Origin: Paenibacillus oralis
GTDB taxonomy: Bacteria > Bacillota > Bacilli > Paenibacillales > Paenibacillaceae
Reading direction: 5' to 3'
DNA: 64,000 nucleotides
NCBI RefSeq assembly: GCF_003863965.1
Contig: NZ_RRCN01000001.1
Span: 5,587,054-5,651,053 of the forward strand
This document shows, piece by piece, positions 8,045 through 17,025 of this stretch. Made by a program: the position numbers and the translations under genes. The stretch's first letter is position 1. Each line of letters opens with the position of its first letter. The notes beneath the pieces were generated by a model. That model did no database searches. It saw nothing but the letters and a program-made list of their open reading frames with translations, and was not told where the DNA came from.

Positions 8045-9433
8045 ATGAATGATAGACATATTACGCTGCCTTCCGCCAGCATTCCGGTTGCCCGCGAGGT
8101 GGATGTGCTGGTCATCGGTGGAGGAGCTTCCGGCATCGCCGCGGCCATTGCCGCTGCGAAAGGGGGAGCGCAAACGATGCTGGTGGAGCAGCGAGGGTTC
8201 CTTGGCGGCATGGGCACCGTTGCGCTCGTCCCGACATTCTGTCCCTTTACGGATAAGCGGAAGCCGATTATCCGCGGTCTCGGCCTCCAGCTGATGGAGC
8301 GGATGAAACAGGCGTGCGATCCCGGGTACCGCGAGGAATATCAAGAGCTGCTGGATTGGGTGCCGATCGATCCCGAGGTGCTGAAACGGGTCTATGACGA
8401 TGCCATTCTGGAAAGCGGCGTGACGCCGCTGTATCACACCTTTGTTTACGATGTTGTACTGTCTGAGGACCGCCGGACGGCCCAAGGTGTCGTTGTCGTC
8501 AACAAAACCGGACGTTCTTTCATCAGCTGCCGGTATATTATAGATTGCTCTGGAGATGGGGATATTGCCGCGCTGGCGGGAGTTCCTTTTCAGAAGGGCG
8601 GGGAAGCGGGCGAACTTCAGCCCGGCAGCATGTGCTATCTGCTTGCGAATGTGGACCGTCCGAAGTTCAGACGGTTCCTGGAGGAAAGCGGGGATACGGG
8701 CCAACTGCATAAGACGGTGGAACTGGCGATTGCCGAAGGAGCGCTGCCGGAGGGCCGCAAGTCAATCTCCGGCCTTGCCTGGATCAGCGACTACCTAGTT
8801 GGCGTCAACTTCGGCCATGTATTCGGCGTCGACGGTACGCTTGCCGAGGATTTGACGCGGGGGGCGATTGAAGGACGCCGCACGGCGGAACGCCAGCTGC
8901 AGTTCTTCCGCCGATATGTGCCGGGCTTTGAGCACGCCCATATGGTGGCGAGCGGTGAACAGCTTGGCATCCGGGAAACCCGGCGCATCGAAGGGGACTA
9001 CATCCTGACGGTCGATGATTTCCTTGCTGCGCGCTCCTTTCCGGATGACATTGCCCGCAACGCCTACTATATCGACATCCATCTCGCCAACAGCAAAAGC
9101 GAGATGACCTTCAACCACTTGCCTCCGGGAGTTTCACACGGCGTACCGTACCGGATCCTGCTGCCGGTCGGCATCGACAACCTTTGGGTCGCCGGACGCT
9201 CCGTGTCCTCGGACCGTGCGGTTCAAGGCTCCCTGCGGGTGATGCCGAACTGCTTCTCCATGGGCCAGGCCGCGGGGACGGCGGCTGCATTGGCGCTGCA
9301 AGGCGGCACCGGCTCCCGTGGTATTTCCGTAGCCGAGCTTCAGCGGCGGTTGCTGGAGCAGGATGTATGGCTGGGAGAGGATTTCATGCCAGCTGAGGTG
9401 GCCGTGGGCAAGAAGGAAGGGAATGCGCCGTGA
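8045..9433 (+). CDS. FAD-dependent oxidoreductase (FAD_oxidored family)
   Basis: A 462-residue flavoprotein. The N-terminal dinucleotide fold is clear in VDVLVIGGGASGIAAAIAAA (residues ~21-40), followed by the acidic end of the second strand (MLVEQRGFLGG) that binds the FAD ribose. The C-terminal FAD motif reads NLWVAGRSVSSDRAVQGSLRVM. Proteins of this type often lie next to carbohydrate genes, but no substrate can be assigned. ATG 8045 has TGGAGGG 8 bases upstream. The stop overlaps the start of the following esterase by 4 bases, so the two are translationally coupled. Confidence 0.85.
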   Translation: MNDRHITLPSASIPVAREVDVLVIGGGASGIAAAIAAAKGGAQTMLVEQRGFLGGMGTVALVPTFCPFTDKRKPIIRGLGLQLMERMKQACDPGYREEYQELLDWVPIDPEVLKRVYDDAILESGVTPLYHTFVYDVVLSEDRRTAQGVVVVNKTGRSFISCRYIIDCSGDGDIAALAGVPFQKGGEAGELQPGSMCYLLANVDRPKFRRFLEESGDTGQLHKTVELAIAEGALPEGRKSISGLAWISDYLVGVNFGHVFGVDGTLAEDLTRGAIEGRRTAERQLQFFRRYVPGFEHAHMVASGEQLGIRETRRIEGDYILTVDDFLAARSFPDDIARNAYYIDIHLANSKSEMTFNHLPPGVSHGVPYRILLPVGIDNLWVAGRSVSSDRAVQGSLRVMPNCFSMGQAAGTAAALALQGGTGSRGISVAELQRRLLEQDVWLGEDFMPAEVAVGKKEGNAP

Positions 9434-10437
9434 AGCAGCTTCCTTTAACGGATGAGTGGTTTCACGGCGCCGTTTCGCTGGAGCACCGGGAGGATGGAAT
9501 CAAGCCGTGGCGCATTCCTTACCTGGATTACAAACTGTATCCGCCTGAGGGAATCGAGGGCAAAGCCGAGATTTGCGCCGGTGTCCGCCTGCGGCTGCGC
9601 ACGGATTCCGCAGAGGCGGCGGTATCGTTCACACCGCTAGTGGATGCCGCCGCCATGGATTGCCTGGCAGGGGGGGAATTGTTCCGAACGCTCAGCCTGC
9701 CCGCCGGAGCAACAGAAGCCTTGTTCAGCGGACTGGGGGGCGGAGTCAAGGATCTGGAGATCTGGCTCCCGCAAAATATAGGAATGACCGTCACCGGCCT
9801 GCGGATTGGCGGCGAAGCTGCCGGAGACCCGCTGCCGGACACCCGGCCCCGCTGGATCACTTACGGCAGTTCCATTACCCAGTGCGTCGCGGCTTCCAGC
9901 CCCTCGCGCACCTGGCCCGCCATTGCCGCCGCAAACTGCGGCTTCAACCTGACCAATCTCGGCTTCTCCGGCAACTGCCACATGGAGCCGATGATCGGGC
10001 GGCTGATCCGCGACCTGCCGGCCGATTTCATCTCCCTATGTGCGGGCGTGAATATCTATGGTGCAGGCACCTTAAGCCCGCGCATGTTCAAGCCACTGCT
10101 GATTGGACTGCTGGAAACGATACGCGACAAGCACAGGGAGACCCCGCTGCTTGTCATTTCCCCGATTTATGGCACCGTCCGCGAAACGGAGCTTAATTTG
10201 CTGGGCTTCACGCTGCCCATGATGCGTGAAGCCATCCGCGAGACCGTGGAGCTGCTTAGGGAACGGGGCGATCGTAAAGTTTACTATCAGGATGGTCTGA
10301 ACTGGCTCGGCCCGGAGGATGAAGCCTTTCTAACAGACGGCCTGCACCCCGGAGCCGAGGGGTATGAGTTGCTAGGCCGGCGTTTCCGCGACCTTCATGA
10401 ATTTGCGTTCCGGGCTGTATATAGATTTGCGGAGTGA
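9430..10437 (+). CDS. SGNH/GDSL-family hydrolase (esterase)
   Basis: A 335-residue protein with a beta-rich N-terminal region (residues ~1-135) and a C-terminal SGNH hydrolase domain. Catalytic blocks are visible: ITYGSSIT holds the nucleophilic serine near residue 146, NLGFSGN supplies the oxyanion Gly, SLCAGVNIYG corresponds to the Asn block, and DGLHPGAEGY contains the Asp-x-x-His pair. This layout resembles carbohydrate esterases that remove acyl groups from sugars, which would fit the neighbouring glycoside locus. The start is GTG 9430, overlapping the stop of the FAD oxidoreductase, with AGGAAGG 9 bases upstream. No signal peptide is evident. Confidence 0.85.
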   Translation: MKQLPLTDEWFHGAVSLEHREDGIKPWRIPYLDYKLYPPEGIEGKAEICAGVRLRLRTDSAEAAVSFTPLVDAAAMDCLAGGELFRTLSLPAGATEALFSGLGGGVKDLEIWLPQNIGMTVTGLRIGGEAAGDPLPDTRPRWITYGSSITQCVAASSPSRTWPAIAAANCGFNLTNLGFSGNCHMEPMIGRLIRDLPADFISLCAGVNIYGAGTLSPRMFKPLLIGLLETIRDKHRETPLLVISPIYGTVRETELNLLGFTLPMMREAIRETVELLRERGDRKVYYQDGLNWLGPEDEAFLTDGLHPGAEGYELLGRRFRDLHEFAFRAVYRFAE

Positions 10438-10463
10438 TGAATTTCTATTATTTAAAAATGATG

Positions 10464-10496
10464 AATGCTCCATTTAATAAAGTGGAGCATTTTTCT
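10464..10496 (+). terminator. Rho-independent terminator after the esterase gene
   Basis: ATGCTCCA at 10465-10472 pairs with TGGAGCAT at 10483-10490 and is followed by TTTTCTATTTTAT. It closes the FAD oxidoreductase-esterase unit. Confidence 0.85.
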
Positions 10497-10536
10497 ATTT
10501 TATCTTACTATGTTTATATGAGGGGAGTGGCTACCT

Positions 10537-10881
10537 TTGAAAAAAACAATAATTGTATGCTCAGTTATTCTCGTTATCTTGTTGATTGTGGGGACCGGGT
10601 ACTTTATGCTCCAATCTAAACTGAACAGGCTCGAGGACAGTCTCTTGGTGTATCTTGTTCATGAAAAAAAGTATCAAGAGGATGATATTGCACTGATTGA
10701 AGCACATTGGGGTAAAATGCCTGCATTATGGGTTAATGTTACATTTGCGGATGAACCAAGCAACACTTATGTTTATACCGACCGAGGAAATAATACCTGG
10801 GTACAAATTGGTCCTACAGTTTCAGACCTTGAGCAAGGGGAAGTGTACAAGCATTATGTACATACACAAAACTGGCGATAA
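10537..10881 (+). CDS. Small membrane-anchored or secreted protein, DUF3139-like
   Basis: A 114-residue protein with an N-terminal hydrophobic segment after two lysines (residues ~4-24), a short helix with LNRLEDSLLVYLVHEKKY, then a beta-rich C-terminal part. This arrangement resembles the DUF3139 family of small Firmicute proteins, which has no established function. The start is TTG 10537: GGGGAG at 10522-10527 lies 9 bases before it and no ATG is suitably placed. It is a single-gene unit, more AT-rich than the genes on its left. Confidence 0.65.
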   Translation: MKKTIIVCSVILVILLIVGTGYFMLQSKLNRLEDSLLVYLVHEKKYQEDDIALIEAHWGKMPALWVNVTFADEPSNTYVYTDRGNNTWVQIGPTVSDLEQGEVYKHYVHTQNWR

Positions 10882-11357
10882 GAGATGAAGTAATTACAAA
10901 AATATATATTGTCATGTTATGGTTCACAAAATAAATTGAGAAGAAGGTTAAATGAATGACAAGCAAAGTTATGAGGATTATTGGCACAACTGCATTGTCT
11001 ATTTCATTTATTACTGTGATCCATTAAAACAGAAATAACATATTTTGTCATAACAAACCTCATACATAGGCATTTTTTACTCCAAGGGTTGATCTAGATG
11101 GAATGTGCTAAAATTTTTGGGAAAGTCTCTAAGAGCTATCGTGCTTCCTTATTAGGATTATTTGAAATTGCCTAAATTATTTAGTTAAGCGGTTAGGGAA
11201 AATACATAAGAAGGTCAAGAAAGTATATTATTGCTATACTGACACTAATTAGCGAAGCCTGCAGAGGATTGATCCCTGCAGGCCTCGTTTTAATTTGTTT
11301 CATTTTTTTCCGAAGGCTTAGCGTATATTTTCGTTAAAATGTTGGCGGGACCCCAGT
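10882..11357. other. AT-rich gene-free stretch with a terminator-like hairpin
   Basis: No convincing gene. AGAAGG at 10941-10946 precedes two possible very short ORFs (ATG 10952, 28 codons; ATG 10956, 23 codons); I do not call either. GCCTGCAG (11257-11264) and CTGCAGGC (11276-11283) form a hairpin followed by CTCGTTTTAATTTG, which looks like a plus-strand terminator without an obvious gene in front of it. Confidence 0.5.
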
Positions 11358-11361
11358 AAGC

Positions 11362-12276
11362 TTACATCGATTGGTCTTGTTGAACGAGATTCATCCAGCC
11401 TACCAGGTCGTGGACGGCGATACCGCCGAACGAGGTTTGCGTTCCGCCCAATTGCTCCAACAGGGCGAGCTGCTCATTCAGAACTTGGCTGCCTTCTTCG
11501 TAAAAAGTGATGAAATTTCCTTCGTTGGAGGGCTTGGTTTCCACACCGGTGTAGATTTTCTTGTTCATGCTTTCGCCTTCGGCAAACTCGGTTTTGGCCG
11601 TATCGTAAATGGCCTGGGCGCTATCGCGGTAAGACATCAGGGTCACGGATTCAAAGCGAGAGATCATCCAGGAGCTCAAGGTTTGTTCGCTGTCCGGTAC
11701 TTTATAATTATCGAGCCAGAAGGGAAGAGCCGCCGACAGCGGAAGTTCCAAGTCAGCCGACTGTCGGACCAACGCATCGACATTGTCTTGCCACTCAGTT
11801 ACTAAGGTGTCGTAGTCCGTTTTCCAGATCGGAAGCAAATACGGCTCAATGTCAACATGAATTCCCTTTAACTTCTCCTCCGGCGCGGCTTGCTGCTGGT
11901 AATCGTTAATCCATTTCATAAAAGCGTCCAATTTCGGACGGCTTGCGGCAAGGGCCCAGTCCGGGGCTCCGTTTAGAGCATGAACTTCGATGCCCATTTC
12001 CGAGGCCTGGCGAATAAAGCTGCGGTAGGAGGCAAGATCTACTTTGGTACTAATTTGCAAGTATATAATTCCGACGCCTTGGGACTTGGTAAAGTTCAAC
12101 AGCTCGGAGGACGAAGATTGGATAAGAGCGGTGTGCCATAACCAAGTCGTTCTGGCTTTGGAGACGGGTTTATCTTCAATGCTGGCGGCTTTGGTGGCCG
12201 GATTGCCCAAAAGCGCCAATATCAAAACAAGTACAAGAAGCATTGCGGATTTGCGGGGGTAAGAGATAGTTTTCAC
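11362..12276 (-). CDS. Secreted TIM-barrel-like protein of unknown function
   Basis: A 304-residue exported protein. The N-terminus has basic residues followed by MLLVLVLILALLG and a likely cleavage site near ATKA. The mature part has the rhythm of a (beta/alpha)8 barrel related to glycoside hydrolases: GVGIIYLQIS, MGIEVHALNGAPDWAL, LKGIHVDIEPYLLPIW with acidic residues at a strand end, and ESVTLMSYRD. I cannot name the activity. GTG 12276 was chosen because AAAGGAG lies about 11 bases upstream and earlier in-frame starts give no signal peptide. The last ~27 codons are duplicated at 18981-19063. Confidence 0.75.
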   Translation of the reverse strand: MKTISYPRKSAMLLVLVLILALLGNPATKAASIEDKPVSKARTTWLWHTALIQSSSSELLNFTKSQGVGIIYLQISTKVDLASYRSFIRQASEMGIEVHALNGAPDWALAASRPKLDAFMKWINDYQQQAAPEEKLKGIHVDIEPYLLPIWKTDYDTLVTEWQDNVDALVRQSADLELPLSAALPFWLDNYKVPDSEQTLSSWMISRFESVTLMSYRDSAQAIYDTAKTEFAEGESMNKKIYTGVETKPSNEGNFITFYEEGSQVLNEQLALLEQLGGTQTSFGGIAVHDLVGWMNLVQQDQSM

Positions 12277-12774
12277 GAAGATGTACACTCCTTTAAGATA
12301 ATAAAAATGTGTGATTAAGGTTAGGAGTAGCGGACGACACGATTGGGGATCATATGAAACTCTAGGCCTTACCTCCCGCGTAGTGATGTGTCCAATCTTT
12401 AGGTCGTAGATCCCTATTAAAAGAATTATTTGCGACTTGAGAATGGGTATGATCATATTTTCGTCGGTTTTTCTGAATTTTTTCATAGGTCTAACGGATT
12501 ATTTTTGCCATATTATTAGCAATGTTAACAGTAGCATCCAGTTTAAGCTCGATAAATCGGGACATGCGCACCAATGGTCCGGTTTGGTAAAATAATTCAA
12601 AAAGCGGTTTCAAAGCGCAGCAGCTCGGTTGTGCATGGGGATAAGGGCCTAAAAAAAGGAACAAGCTTCTTATTGTCGTTTCCCTTGTAGGTGTTCCGAA
12701 ATATGAACAAGGCCCTTCCGCTTCTTATTGGGGAAGGGAAGGGCCTGGCCGCATTATTGATTATGAAGGATGTG
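12277..12774. other. Gene-free stretch between two secreted-protein genes
   Basis: Contains the upstream region of the TIM-barrel-like gene (minus strand) and, at 12709-12748, a hairpin in which GGCCCTTCC pairs with GGAAGGGCC-type sequence beyond the amidohydrolase stop. The hairpin has no strong T tract. No ORF with a credible ribosome-binding site is seen. Confidence 0.5.
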
Positions 12775-14244
12775 TTAATTGGCAGATGGCCCGGATCCTT
12801 CCGGCTCATCTTTTATATCGGCAACCTTTATCACGGGGTATGTTTTAACCGCTCGGTCCAAAGTCTGCTTCTCCATCAGTTTCCCGTCCAAGACAACTGC
12901 GGAGATGCTTGTCGTGTTTCGAATGTCCTCCAGCGGGTTCTTGTCAAGCAGCACGAGATCGGCGAGCTTTCCTTGTTCTACGGTGCCCATTTCCTGCTCT
13001 CTCTCCAAATATCGCGCCGGATTCAGCGTTGCCGTCTGCAAGGCCTGCAGCGGGGTGAGGCCGCTTTTAACTAGCAATTCGAGTTCATCGTGCAAGGAAA
13101 CGCCGTATATAAAGTTAGTCATTTCGAAGCTGGAATCGCTGCCTGCAAGCATAGGCACGCCGGCATCGTTCAACTTTTTGACCATGCCCGGCGTTAAGGA
13201 ATTGATGGCCGCCATTAATTCCGTTTGTTCGGGAGGAGTGGCGCGAATCACTTCGGCCCATTGCTTCTGCACGGCAGTCGGGACGTATTTGGACCGCGGA
13301 TCGATTTCGGTTTTGGCCATATTCAAATAGGTAACAATAGTCGGTACAGGCCAGACTCCCTTTTCCTTAAATTTGCGGAACAGCTTGTTGGCCTTTACGG
13401 AATCATAGGATTCGGAGGCCTCGATCTCTGCCAGCGAATAACCGAGCAAATCGCTCATGTCGGCTTTCTTGAAAATATCGTCTTCGATGCTCGAAGTGGC
13501 AATAAACAAACCGTGCAGGTGTTCTATGCTCTTGAATCCCAGTTGAGCGGCTTCGCTTGCCCGTACCTCTACCGGCAAATGACCGACCACCGGCAAACCG
13601 TACTTTTGGGCCTCATCCATGACCGCCAAAAACAGGGGACGCGGCAACCAAGAGTAGACCTTGATATGATCCGCGCCTTTTGCCGCATTGAGACGGACGG
13701 CTTCGCGCGCTTGTGCCTCGGTTTTCAAGTAGAACATGTGGGGAGCCTCGTCAGCCGGACCTCCATTTAGGGTCGAACCCGCATAGACAAGGCGTGGGGC
13801 CGGCATACCGGCTTGGATGCTCGTTTTCCACAGATCGATGTTTGTAAGCGCTACCCCCATCTCCCTTACTCCGGTCACTCCGTTAGCCAGAAAGAGCGGG
13901 AAAGCGTCTTTATAGTTATCTTCCAGATGGACGTGCATGTCCCACAAACCGGGAATGACGTATTGGCCCGTAGCATCCCGTACTTGCGCATAATCGGGGA
14001 TGGCCGTTTGACTGCTGTTTCCAATGTGACTGATTTTATTATCCGTAATGATAATCGTCTGATCGTTGGTTAACTTTCCGGATCTTACGTCCACGATCGT
14101 CGCATGCTGAAGCACCAGCGTCTGCCTGGTCGCAGGCTCAATACTTGCATAACCGGTACCTGTACCTCCCGCTATCACAATCAATAATGCCATGAACCCT
14201 AATAGGGACTTCCTAAAGCTGTGCATTTTCCTCGTTAAACTCAT
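12775..14244 (-). CDS. Exported amidohydrolase family protein
   Basis: A 489-residue metal-dependent hydrolase of the amidohydrolase superfamily (imidazolonepropionase/prolidase-like branch). The N-terminus has a signal peptide (basic MSLTRKMHSFRKS, then a hydrophobic core). Metal-binding features are visible: GLWDMHVHLED with the HxH pair, a carboxylysine candidate in DHIKVYSW, later histidines in VVGHLPVE and IEHLHG, and the catalytic Asp in MLAGSDSSFE. Residues ~45-90 and the C-terminus (GKLADLVLLDKNP) form the small beta-sandwich usual for the family. Start ATG 14244 has GAGGAGG 6 bases upstream. The substrate is unknown. Confidence 0.88.
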   Translation of the reverse strand: MSLTRKMHSFRKSLLGFMALLIVIAGGTGTGYASIEPATRQTLVLQHATIVDVRSGKLTNDQTIIITDNKISHIGNSSQTAIPDYAQVRDATGQYVIPGLWDMHVHLEDNYKDAFPLFLANGVTGVREMGVALTNIDLWKTSIQAGMPAPRLVYAGSTLNGGPADEAPHMFYLKTEAQAREAVRLNAAKGADHIKVYSWLPRPLFLAVMDEAQKYGLPVVGHLPVEVRASEAAQLGFKSIEHLHGLFIATSSIEDDIFKKADMSDLLGYSLAEIEASESYDSVKANKLFRKFKEKGVWPVPTIVTYLNMAKTEIDPRSKYVPTAVQKQWAEVIRATPPEQTELMAAINSLTPGMVKKLNDAGVPMLAGSDSSFEMTNFIYGVSLHDELELLVKSGLTPLQALQTATLNPARYLEREQEMGTVEQGKLADLVLLDKNPLEDIRNTTSISAVVLDGKLMEKQTLDRAVKTYPVIKVADIKDEPEGSGPSAN

Positions 14245-14427
14245 CTTTGTCCTCCTCGCTGAAATGAAAACTATCAACCGATATAACTTGATTGTAGAGT
14301 GCAAATCCTGCTTTTTTATTAATCGTTCCTTACAAAAAGCTTACATATGAAAAGGTGGAAGGAAGCCGGGTTGCCAACGGCCGAAATTTGTGAGGTAATA
14401 GATTCAAAACGTTTGCGGAGGAAATTC

Positions 14428-15153
14428 ATGTCGGGGGAACATGTACTGCTTGTTGAGGATGACCGATCCATCAGCGGAATGGTGGGGCCTTATCTGGAAA
14501 AAGAGGGCCACCGCGTCTCGTATGCATACGACGGCCTGGAGGCAGAGCGCCTGTTCGCGGTGCAGCCTCTCCGGTACGATCTGGTCATATTGGATCTTAT
14601 GCTGCCGCGCAGAAGCGGCATAGAGGTGCTGCGGGCGATCCGGAGCGTCAGCTTGGTGCCCGTTCTTATCCTGTCGGCCAAGGACGGTGAGGTGGACAAG
14701 GCACTGGGGCTCGAATTGGGCGCGGATGATTATGTGAGCAAGCCCTTCTCGCTGATCGAACTGACCGCCCGCGTGCGAGCGGCCATTCGCCGCTCCAATT
14801 ATACCTTGCCACCTGGTCAGGCTTCGGATTCGCCGGAACAAGACGAGGTTATCCGGGTGGGGGGGATCGTCATGAACTTGGAGACATACGGCGTCGAGCG
14901 GGATGGCCAGCCCGTGAAGCTGACGTCCAAAGAGTTCGGCATCCTGAGACTGCTTGCGGAGCATCCGGGCCGGGTGTATACGAAAGCCCAGATCTACGCG
15001 TCGGTCTGGAACGATACCTTTATCGGAGACGATAATATCATTAACGTGCATATGCGCCGTTTGCGCGAGAAGCTGGAAGCGGACCCGTCCAATCCTCAAT
15101 ACGTCAAGACGCTGTGGGGCCTCGGGTACAAGCTGGAAGCGGACCCGTCATGA
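14428..15153 (+). CDS. OmpR-family response regulator
   Basis: A 241-residue two-component regulator. The receiver domain (residues ~5-118) shows VEDD, the phospho-acceptor in LVILDLMLPRRSG and the lysine in VSKPFS; a winged-helix DNA-binding domain follows (LTSKEFGILRLLAEHPGRVYTK to YVKTLWGLGYKLE). GGAGG lies 6 bases before ATG 14428. The stop overlaps the kinase start as ATGA. The gene heads a kinase/ABC-2 transporter operon, a layout typical of systems answering envelope stress or peptide antibiotics. A 20-base direct repeat at 15070 and 15130 makes the last residues repeat KLEADPS. Confidence 0.92.
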   Translation: MSGEHVLLVEDDRSISGMVGPYLEKEGHRVSYAYDGLEAERLFAVQPLRYDLVILDLMLPRRSGIEVLRAIRSVSLVPVLILSAKDGEVDKALGLELGADDYVSKPFSLIELTARVRAAIRRSNYTLPPGQASDSPEQDEVIRVGGIVMNLETYGVERDGQPVKLTSKEFGILRLLAEHPGRVYTKAQIYASVWNDTFIGDDNIINVHMRRLREKLEADPSNPQYVKTLWGLGYKLEADPS

Positions 15154-16082
15154 TCTGGTTCTTCGTGACTTCCATCGCGCTGCTCGGCATTGCCGTGATC
15201 GTGCTTTTGGCGCGCCAGCGCAAACGAAGCCGCCAACTGGCGTATATTCACGGGAAGCTGAACTCTATCTTGGATAAAGGCACGAACGAGCGGCTGCTGT
15301 TATTCGACAGCGATGCTCAGGTAGGGCGAATCTTGATCGACATGAACCGGCTGCTCGACCGCGCGCATCGGGCAGGAGCGCGCTACGCCAATCAGGAGAT
15401 CGAGATTCGCCGCATGCTGTCCAACATCTCGCATGACCTGAAAACGCCGCTGACGGTGGTGCTGGGCTACAGCGAGATTCTTCTTCATGACCGAGGACTG
15501 GCTGAGCGCGAGCGGGAAGCAATGACGGCCAATATCCACGACAAGGCGCAGGAGGTGCTCCGTCTCATGCATTCCTTCTTCGACCTGGCCAAGCTGGAGG
15601 CGGGCGATACCGAGATGGCGCTATCCCGCGTGAATGCCAGCGAGCTGTGCCGCTTGAAGTTGTTATCTTTTTACGACATGCTTGCGAATCTGGGAATGAA
15701 GCTGAAGCTGTCCATGCCGGGCGAAGACCTGTACGTCATGGCCGATGCGGAGGCGCTGGATCGCGTGCTGGATAACCTGATCACGAATGCGATGAAATAC
15801 GGGGCCGATGGCAAGCTGCTGGGATTGACGCTGGAGCGGTCGGACGAAGGGAAGGTTGCCATCCAGGTGTGGGACAAAGGCAAAGGTATTCCCGAGAAAG
15901 AGCACGACCGGGTCTTCGAACGAATGTATACGCTGGAGGATTCGCGAAATCGCCTCTACCAAGGCAGCGGCCTTGGCTTGACCATTACGAAGCGGCTCGT
16001 TGAGCGTATGGGAGGCACCATCGGCTTGCAAAGCGTGCCCGGCGAGCGGACCGTGTTCACGGTAGTCCTGAAGTCCACCTAG
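15150..16082 (+). CDS. Sensor histidine kinase
   Basis: A 310-residue kinase partnering the regulator with which it overlaps by 4 bases. One hydrophobic N-terminal segment (residues ~2-20) is followed directly by cytoplasmic sequence, so there is almost no extracellular sensing loop. The dimerisation domain has the phospho-acceptor SNISHDLKTPLT (near residue 95). The ATP-binding domain shows DNLITNAMKYG, DKGKGIPEKEHDRVFERMY and GSGLGLTITKRL. Lack of an outside domain suggests that it senses at the membrane or through the neighbouring transporter, as in bacitracin-type modules, which is inference. Confidence 0.9.
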   Translation: MIWFFVTSIALLGIAVIVLLARQRKRSRQLAYIHGKLNSILDKGTNERLLLFDSDAQVGRILIDMNRLLDRAHRAGARYANQEIEIRRMLSNISHDLKTPLTVVLGYSEILLHDRGLAEREREAMTANIHDKAQEVLRLMHSFFDLAKLEAGDTEMALSRVNASELCRLKLLSFYDMLANLGMKLKLSMPGEDLYVMADAEALDRVLDNLITNAMKYGADGKLLGLTLERSDEGKVAIQVWDKGKGIPEKEHDRVFERMYTLEDSRNRLYQGSGLGLTITKRLVERMGGTIGLQSVPGERTVFTVVLKST

Positions 16083-16101
16083 CAAAGGAGAGCACGGAGC
16101 G

Positions 16102-17025
16102 ATGACATACATAGCGCGCACGATTGGAGTAACGAAGGTGTACGGGGGCACGGAGGTGGTGTCTGACGTCTGCATGAACATCAGGCAGGGCGAAATTTAC
16201 GGATTTCTCGGGCACAACGGGGCAGGCAAAACGACGTTGCTGAGAATGCTGACCAACCTGGTCAAACCGACCGCTGGTGAGATCGAACTATTCGGGGAGA
16301 AGCTTACGCCTCATTCGTACGAAGTACTGAAACGCATGGGCAGCGTGATCGATTATCCGTTTTTCTATGACGGCCTGTCGGCCCGGGAGAATCTGGAGCT
16401 GCACTGCGAATATATGGGATTTCCGGACAAAAAGGTCATTGGCGCCATGATGGAACAGGTGGGCCTGAAGGATACGGGCAGGAAGCCCGTCCGGGAATTT
16501 TCCCTCGGCATGAGGCAGCGGCTTGGCATCGCCCGCGCATTGATCACGACGCCGGAGTTGCTCATTTTGGATGAGCCGATCAACGGTTTGGACCCGGCAG
16601 GTATCAAGGAGCTGCGCGATCTTCTTAAACGGCTCAGTGCCGAATACCGGATCACGCTGCTTGTCTCGAGCCACATTTTGGGCGAGATCGAGCAGATTGC
16701 CGATACGGTCGGCGTCATTCGCGGGGGGCGGCTGATCGAGGAAGTATCAATGGAACGCATTCGCGGCCAACACAACGAATACATCGAGCTCCGGCCGACC
16801 GACGTTCGCAAGGCGGCGTACGTCATGGAGCATCTGCTCGGACTAAGCAATTACAAGCTGGTGGGCGAGCATACGATGAGGGTTTACGATCCAGGCGCGA
16901 TTCCGTCGGAGCTGAATGCGGGCCTCGTTCGCCATGACGTTGCGATCGAATCGATCTTCAAACGGACGCACTCTCTGGAGGAATACTTCATGAACTTGAT
17001 GAAGGGGGATGGCGGCGTTGCTTAA
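16102..17025 (+). CDS. ABC transporter ATP-binding protein (bacitracin/lantibiotic-immunity type)
   Basis: A 307-residue ATPase of the CcmA/BcrA-like group. Walker A GHNGAGKTT, Q-loop region, signature FSLGMRQRLGIARAL and Walker B LLILDEPINGLDP are all intact, followed by the H-loop histidine in LLVSSHILGE and an additional C-terminal domain of about 90 residues. It pairs with the ABC-2 permease gene that overlaps its 3' end by 17 bases. Together with the upstream two-component genes it probably forms a self-regulated export or self-protection module. Confidence 0.92.
   Translation: MTYIARTIGVTKVYGGTEVVSDVCMNIRQGEIYGFLGHNGAGKTTLLRMLTNLVKPTAGEIELFGEKLTPHSYEVLKRMGSVIDYPFFYDGLSARENLELHCEYMGFPDKKVIGAMMEQVGLKDTGRKPVREFSLGMRQRLGIARALITTPELLILDEPINGLDPAGIKELRDLLKRLSAEYRITLLVSSHILGEIEQIADTVGVIRGGRLIEEVSMERIRGQHNEYIELRPTDVRKAAYVMEHLLGLSNYKLVGEHTMRVYDPGAIPSELNAGLVRHDVAIESIFKRTHSLEEYFMNLMKGDGGVA

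Noticed and set aside
7895..8710. 271-codon open frame on the minus strand
   Set aside because: Overlaps the FAD oxidoreductase and its end lies in the palindromic array; no start site or motif.
10952..11027. Two very short peptides behind AGAAGG (28 and 23 codons)
   Set aside because: One has a weak signal-peptide look, but there is no receptor gene nearby and no conserved feature; kept only as a note.
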